Made by a program: the position numbers and the translations under genes. The notes beneath the pieces are model-generated. The model was given only the letters and a program-made list of their open reading frames with translations, was not told where the DNA came from and ran no database searches. From Streptomyces sennicomposti (GTDB taxonomy: Bacteria; Actinomycetota; Actinomycetes; Streptomycetales; Streptomycetaceae), in NCBI RefSeq assembly GCF_019890635.1, contig NZ_JAIOAB010000029.1:20482-84481 (forward strand): 64,000 bases of DNA, in the 5' to 3' direction. Positions 58,598-64,000 of the stretch are shown here, in pieces. Within the stretch, counting starts at the first letter, position 1; each line of letters starts with the position of its first letter.

Positions 58598-59170
58598 GTG
58601 GCAACACCCCCAGGCGGTTCGCATTCGGGCAACTGGTCGTACGGCCCTGCCCAGGGCCAGGGCGACGGTTCGGCGAACCAGTTCGGCTACCCCTCCGTCC
58701 CGCGCCACCGGCAGCCGTACGCGCCGCAGGGCCCCGGCCCCTCGCCGTACGACCAGCCGCAGGCGCCGCGCATCCAGCCGGTGCAGCCGCAGCGACGCGC
58801 CCCCGAGCCGGCGCCCGCCGGGGCGTCGGGCAACCCTCTGGTCCGCCCGTACGCCATGACGGGCGGCCGCACCAGGCCGCGGTACCAGCTCGCCATCGAG
58901 GCCCTGGTGCACACCACCGCGCAACCGCACCAGATGCAGGGCCAGTTGCCCGAACATCAGCGGATCTGCCAACTGTGCCGCGAGATCAAGTCGGTGGCCG
59001 AGATCTCGGCCCTGCTGACGATTCCTCTCGGCGTGGCCAGGATCCTCGTCGCCGACTTGGCGGAGGCGGGCCTGGTCGCCATCCATCAGCCCGGCGGCGA
59101 CGAGAGCGCCGGCGGCCAGCCAGACGTGACACTGCTCGAAAGGGTGCTCAGTGGACTTCGCAAGCTCTAG
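58598..59170 (+). CDS. cvnC2: Conservon DUF742 protein CvnC2
   Basis: A 190-residue DUF742 protein with the same C-terminal core as CvnC1 (LVRPYAMTGGRTRPRYQLA to LLERVLSGLRKL). Its N-terminal extension of about 80 residues is Gln/Pro/Tyr-rich and has no counterpart in CvnC1. The GTG at 58598 follows a GGAGGAG site. It overlaps cvnD2 by 20 bases. Confidence 0.94.
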   Translation: MATPPGGSHSGNWSYGPAQGQGDGSANQFGYPSVPRHRQPYAPQGPGPSPYDQPQAPRIQPVQPQRRAPEPAPAGASGNPLVRPYAMTGGRTRPRYQLAIEALVHTTAQPHQMQGQLPEHQRICQLCREIKSVAEISALLTIPLGVARILVADLAEAGLVAIHQPGGDESAGGQPDVTLLERVLSGLRKL

Positions 59171-59741
59171 CGGAGGGCCGGTTTCTCCAAGTCGCTCCAC
59201 CACGTCCGCGAAGATCGTGGTGGCGGGCGGCTTCGGCGTGGGCAAGACCACGTTCGTCGGCGCCGTCTCGGAGATCAACCCGCTGCGCACAGAGGCCGTC
59301 ATGACGTCTGCTTCGGCGGGCATCGACGACCTCACCCACACCGGGGACAAGACCACCACCACGGTGGCCATGGACTTCGGCCGCATCACGCTCGACCAGG
59401 ACCTGATCCTGTACCTGTTCGGCACGCCCGGCCAGGACCGCTTCTGGTTCATGTGGGACGACCTGGTCCGCGGCGCCATCGGCGCGATCGTCCTGGTGGA
59501 CACGCGCCGCCTGGCCGACTGCTTCCCGGCCGTGGACTACTTCGAGAACAGCGGACTGCCGTTCGTCATCGCCCTCAACGGCTTCGACGGCCAGCAGCCC
59601 TACAGCCCCGACGAGGTACGCGAGGCGCTCCAGATCGGCCCCGACACCCCGATCATCACCACCGACGCCCGCCACCGCGCCGACGCCAAGTCCGCCCTCA
59701 TCACACTCGTGGAACACGCGCTGATGGCCCGCCTGCGGTAA
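59151..59741 (+). CDS. cvnD2: Conservon Ras-like small GTPase CvnD2
   Basis: A 196-residue GTPase, almost the same protein as CvnD1 after a five-residue insertion near residue 8 (SGGPVSPSR). P-loop, TPGQD and NGFD motifs are as in CvnD1. Large parts of its DNA, including silent positions, are identical to cvnD1. It is followed by a strong terminator. Confidence 0.95.
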   Translation: MDFASSSGGPVSPSRSTTSAKIVVAGGFGVGKTTFVGAVSEINPLRTEAVMTSASAGIDDLTHTGDKTTTTVAMDFGRITLDQDLILYLFGTPGQDRFWFMWDDLVRGAIGAIVLVDTRRLADCFPAVDYFENSGLPFVIALNGFDGQQPYSPDEVREALQIGPDTPIITTDARHRADAKSALITLVEHALMARLR

Positions 59742-59767
59742 CGGCGGGCGCACGCCCGCGACAGCGC

Positions 59768-59806
59768 AAGGGGGCGTCTCCTCCCCGTGGGAGGAGACGC
59801 CCCCTT
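59768..59806 (+). terminator. Strong terminator of the cvn2 operon
   Basis: AAGGGGGCGTCTCCTCCC and its perfect complement form an 18-bp stem around a 3-base loop, 26 bases after cvnD2. Confidence 0.9.
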
Positions 59807-59870
59807 CGCCGTGCGCCGGCGCGGGACGGGCCGCGCGGGCGAGCAGGGGCGCACGCCCGCGCGGACGCGC

Positions 59871-59904
59871 GAAGGGAGCCACCCCGGGCGGGGTGACTCC
59901 CTTC
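59871..59904 (-). terminator. Terminator of the accB-accE transcript
   Basis: GAAGGGAG and CTCCCTTC with inner CACCCC and GGGGTG form a stem with one mismatched pair. It lies past accE on the minus strand and may also back up the cvn2 terminator. Confidence 0.75.
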
Positions 59905-59965
59905 AAGGCGTACGGGGCTCCGGTCCCGCGGGGCTCCTGCGAGCCGTACGGCCGTGGCGCGGTGC

Positions 59966-60160
59966 TCAGTGCCAGCTGTGCGGGGCGCGGAAGCCGTTCT
60001 CGCGCTCCAGGCGGCGCCAGGCGGCGCGGGGGCGGCCGCGGTGGATCGGGGCGGTGTCGGCGGGGCGGGCGGCGGCGCGGGCCAGGAGGAGGGCCGTGAG
60101 GGCGGCGACCTCCTCGGGCTCGGCGTGGCCCTTCTCGACGCGGATGTCGGGCATGTCCAT
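59966..60160 (-). CDS. accE: Acyl-CoA carboxylase epsilon subunit
   Basis: A 64-residue protein, MDMPDIRVEKGHAEPEEVAA, ending GFRAPHSWH. The central EEVAALTALLLARAAAR and WRRLERENG segments match the small epsilon subunit of actinobacterial acyl-CoA carboxylases, which stimulates the beta subunit. The ATG at 60160 has GGAG upstream. It is 56 bp after accB and presumably co-transcribed. Confidence 0.92.
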   Translation of the reverse strand: MDMPDIRVEKGHAEPEEVAALTALLLARAAARPADTAPIHRGRPRAAWRRLERENGFRAPHSWH

Positions 60161-60216
60161 GGTGTCAGTCTCCGTGGCTGAGAGGTCCGCGGGATTGCCG
60201 CGGAGCGTCCGCTGGG

Positions 60217-61824
<1,608 letters not shown>

Positions 61825-62224
61825 GTAGCGACCTTACGAAGGACACCAAGGAAAGCGAGCCGTCGACTCCGTACAGTCTCCGGCCCGTTTTCCTGGTGCT
61901 CCTGAACAGAACCCCGGGGCTGTTGAGGCTTTCCGACTGCTCAGAGGGGATCGGCGTTGTGGAGGTCACACAAACGCGGGGATCGAGAGGCGGCTCACAT
62001 TCTCCTGTCGAGGATGCCATCTCCTGAGTGATGCGCAGACCCGTACGGCGGACCGGAGGGCGCCCGGCGGAGTCCGGCCGGGACTCGCCGGCGACATTCC
62101 GCGCCGGATGTTGAAACCCGAACGGAATCGGACTACGGTCGTCGGTGTTGAGGTGATTGAACATTCAACATCACCGGCGCTCCCCCTCCGCGCCGGTGCC
62201 GACACCGTCCCCAAGGAGCACGCC
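61825..62224. other. Divergent intergenic region, 400 bp
   Basis: It contains the accB upstream region on the left and, at 62152-62175, a palindromic operator candidate for the YceI gene. No gene was recognised. Confidence 0.6.
62152..62175. promoter_or_regulatory. MarR-like palindrome upstream of the YceI gene
   Basis: The core TTGAACATTCAA (62157-62168) has inverted TTGAA and TTCAA arms, and the flanks GGTGA and TCACC extend the dyad with a one-base offset. It ends 49 bases before the YceI-family start codon. Confidence 0.6.
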
Positions 62225-62848
62225 ATGGGCATCTTCGGCCGCAAGAACGACACCGTCACCACCACCGCCACCGCCCCCGAGGCCCCGGCCGCAGTCGTGA
62301 ACCCGGACCTCGCCGCGCTCACCGGCGACTACACGATCGATCCGGCCCACTCGACGCTCGGCTTCACGGCCCGGCACGCGATGGTCACCAACGTCAAGGG
62401 CCGCTTCACCGAGTTCACCGGCACCCTGCACCTGGACGGCGCCGACCCGGCCGCCTCCACCGCCACCCTCGACATCGCCATGGACAGCATCGACACCGGC
62501 TCCGCGGACCGCGACGGGCACCTGAAGAGCGCGGACTTCTTCAAGACCGAGGAGTTCCCGTCAATGACCTTCCGCTCCACCGAGGCGGAGGCCCTGGGCG
62601 GCGACGACTACCGCATCACCGGCGACCTCACCATCCTCGGCGTCACCAAGCCGGTCACCATCGACCTGGAGTTCAACGGCGCCGCCAAGGACCCCTTCGG
62701 CAACGAGCGCGTCGGCTTCGAGGGCAAGACCGAGATCCTGCGCTCCGAGTGGGGCCTGACCTGGAACGCCGCGCTGGAGACGGGCGGCGTGCTGGTCTCC
62801 GACAAGATCAAGCTGAACTTCGACATCTCGGCGATCAAGAACGCCTGA
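62225..62848 (+). CDS. YceI-family protein
   Basis: A 207-residue YceI-type lipocalin-like protein, starting MGIFGRKNDTVTTTATAP. The conserved opening of the domain is GDYTIDPAHSTLGFTARHAM at about 38-57, with VTNVKGRFTEFTGTLHLDG and DGHLKSADFFKTEEFPSMTF as further marks, ending SDKIKLNFDISAIKNA. The fold binds isoprenoids in known members. It has no signal peptide, only a short Thr/Ala-rich N-terminal linker, so it may be cytoplasmic. A MarR-like operator upstream suggests inducible control. Confidence 0.93.
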   Translation: MGIFGRKNDTVTTTATAPEAPAAVVNPDLAALTGDYTIDPAHSTLGFTARHAMVTNVKGRFTEFTGTLHLDGADPAASTATLDIAMDSIDTGSADRDGHLKSADFFKTEEFPSMTFRSTEAEALGGDDYRITGDLTILGVTKPVTIDLEFNGAAKDPFGNERVGFEGKTEILRSEWGLTWNAALETGGVLVSDKIKLNFDISAIKNA

Positions 62849-63085
62849 CGGCGGCCGGCGGGGGACACGCTCCCCCGCTCCCGGAACGCGCCCGCCCTCC
62901 ACTCCCCCGTACCGGGAGGGCGGGCGCTTCGGCGTGCCCGGCGGGACCCGTTCGCCGCCGGCCGCGGACCTCTCCCGCAGAAGTTTTCGATCGGATCTGC
63001 GAAGAACTGTTATCCGGGCCGCCGTCGGCGGTCTCCCTGGCATCGGACATCATCGACCGACGTCGAGGGACAGGGAACTTCTCGT

Positions 63086-64000
63086 ATGAGCACACAGCAC
63101 CCGGTGGAGCTGGCGGCGCTGGTGAACCGCGCCCGCGAAGGCGATCCGGCGGCTCAGGACGCCTTGGTCAGCGCGCACTTGCCGCTCGTGTACAACGTCG
63201 TGGGCCGCGCCCTGAACGGTTCCGTGGACGTCGACGACATCGTCCAGGACACCATGCTGCGCGCCCTCGACGGGCTGTCCGGGCTGCGCGAACCCGAGAG
63301 CTTCCGGTCCTGGCTGGTGGCGATCGCCATGAACCGGGTGCGGGCGCACTGGCAGGACCGGCAGGCCGCGCCGGGCGGCGTCGAGGAGGCCGGCCGGGTC
63401 CCGGACCCGGGCGCGGACTTCGTGGACCTGACGATGCTGCGGCTCCAGCTGTCCGGCCAGCGCCAGGAGACGGCACGCGCCACCCGCTGGCTGGAACCGG
63501 ACGACCGGGGCCTGCTGTCGCTGTGGTGGCTGGAGTGCGCCGGTGAACTGACCCGCGCCGAGGTCGCGCAGGCGCTCGCGCTGTCCCCGGAGCACACCGC
63601 GGTCCGGGTGCAGCGGATGAAGGCCCAGCTGGAGGCGGCCCGTGTGGTCGTCCGCGCCCTCGACGCCCGGCCGCGCTGCCCCGAACTCGGCGACGTGCTG
63701 GCCGGCTGGGACGGCCGCCCGTCCGCGCTGTGGCGCAAGCGAATAGCCCGGCACGCCCGGGAGTGCGTGCGCTGCGCGGGCCTGTGGAGCGGGCTGATGC
63801 CGGCCGAGGGGCTGCTCGCGGGTCTCGGCCTGGTGCCCGTCCCGGTGTCGCTGCTGCCGCATCCGCCGGCCGCCGGCTTCGACGGCACGCCGACCGGTTC
63901 GGCCTCCGGGAGCATGTACAAAACCGGCGGCACGCACGACGTGACCGCCTACGGCGGCCGGGTCGCGGCGCGGCGCGGCGGCGGCCGGGGCACCGCCCGG
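63086..64000 (+). CDS. ECF-type sigma factor with C-terminal Cys/His extension (partial)
   Basis: At least 305 residues, running off the right edge. The sigma region 2 is VDVDDIVQDTMLRALDGLSG with ESFRSWLVAIAMNRVRAHW, and region 4 is LTRAEVAQALALSPEHTAVR. After it, residues ~205-230 carry RIARHARECVRCAGLW, an HxxxCxxC arrangement like the zinc motif of ZAS anti-sigma factors. A Pro/Gly-rich stretch follows (GTPTGSASGSMYKTGG). The ATG at 63086 has an AGGGA site. Fusion of a ZAS-like segment to the sigma factor suggests self-contained regulation, which is inference. Confidence 0.9.
   Translation, partial: MSTQHPVELAALVNRAREGDPAAQDALVSAHLPLVYNVVGRALNGSVDVDDIVQDTMLRALDGLSGLREPESFRSWLVAIAMNRVRAHWQDRQAAPGGVEEAGRVPDPGADFVDLTMLRLQLSGQRQETARATRWLEPDDRGLLSLWWLECAGELTRAEVAQALALSPEHTAVRVQRMKAQLEAARVVVRALDARPRCPELGDVLAGWDGRPSALWRKRIARHARECVRCAGLWSGLMPAEGLLAGLGLVPVPVSLLPHPPAAGFDGTPTGSASGSMYKTGGTHDVTAYGGRVAARRGGGRGTAR

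Overview
The window is chromosomal DNA of a Streptomyces or very close relative. It is strongly GC-rich, GTG starts are common, the gene set is typically actinobacterial, and two adjacent four-gene conservons (cvn) are present. From memory, the backbone follows the Streptomyces coelicolor order from smc to accB/accE (about SCO5577 down to SCO5535), with several insertions.

Layout. 1-4848: 5' part of smc (minus), a 67-residue coiled-coil protein, acylphosphatase and a secreted CAP-domain protein. 4836-10974: an integrated element, bounded by a 14-bp direct repeat whose left copy covers the CAP gene stop codon. It carries tyrosine integrase, excisionase, rolling-circle Rep, two small proteins with structured leaders, a GntR/UTRA regulator, a GNAT acetyltransferase and a small membrane protein, but no FtsK/TraB-type transfer gene. 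10975-19392: HxlR regulator, then the minus-strand housekeeping run mutM, rnc, rpmF, DUF177, a DivIVA-like protein, coaD, rsmD, recG. 19564-24593: an Hsp90-family ATPase overlapping a large TPR-type protein, which I believe is an insertion relative to S. coelicolor. 24665-34326: DhaL/DegV-type protein, rpmB, an AfsR/SARP-type regulator and an FAD monooxygenase (apparently another insertion), thiD-thiL, and an Lrp-type single-domain protein. 34348-43537: DUF3515 lipoprotein, ddl, gpsA, plsC, cofC, a small protein, HU with a lysine-rich tail, leuCD and divergent ndgR. 44017-47818: five tRNA genes (three Glu, two Gln), a HAD phosphatase, gltX and a fumarylacetoacetase-family hydrolase. 48035-59741: a 62-residue twin-repeat protein and the tandem conservons cvn1 and cvn2 (sensor kinase, roadblock, DUF742, small GTPase in each). 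59966-64000: the acyl-CoA carboxylase genes accE and accB (minus), a YceI-family protein and the start of an ECF-type sigma factor.

How they fit together. The backbone groups chromosome maintenance and repair (smc, mutM, recG), translation (rpmF, rpmB, rnc, tRNA-Glu/Gln with gltX), envelope precursors (ddl, gpsA, plsC), leucine and thiamine synthesis, and the GTPase-linked signalling conservons. The less ordinary points are: a compact element lacking transfer genes, with duplicated hairpin leaders that appear to act as RNA; an Hsp90-TPR gene pair; near-identical tracts shared by cvnD1 and cvnD2 that look like gene conversion; several short tandem-repeat arrays between genes; and a small protein with two copies of an ANPRRT motif. 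All functions are read from sequence motifs and family knowledge; no database search was possible.
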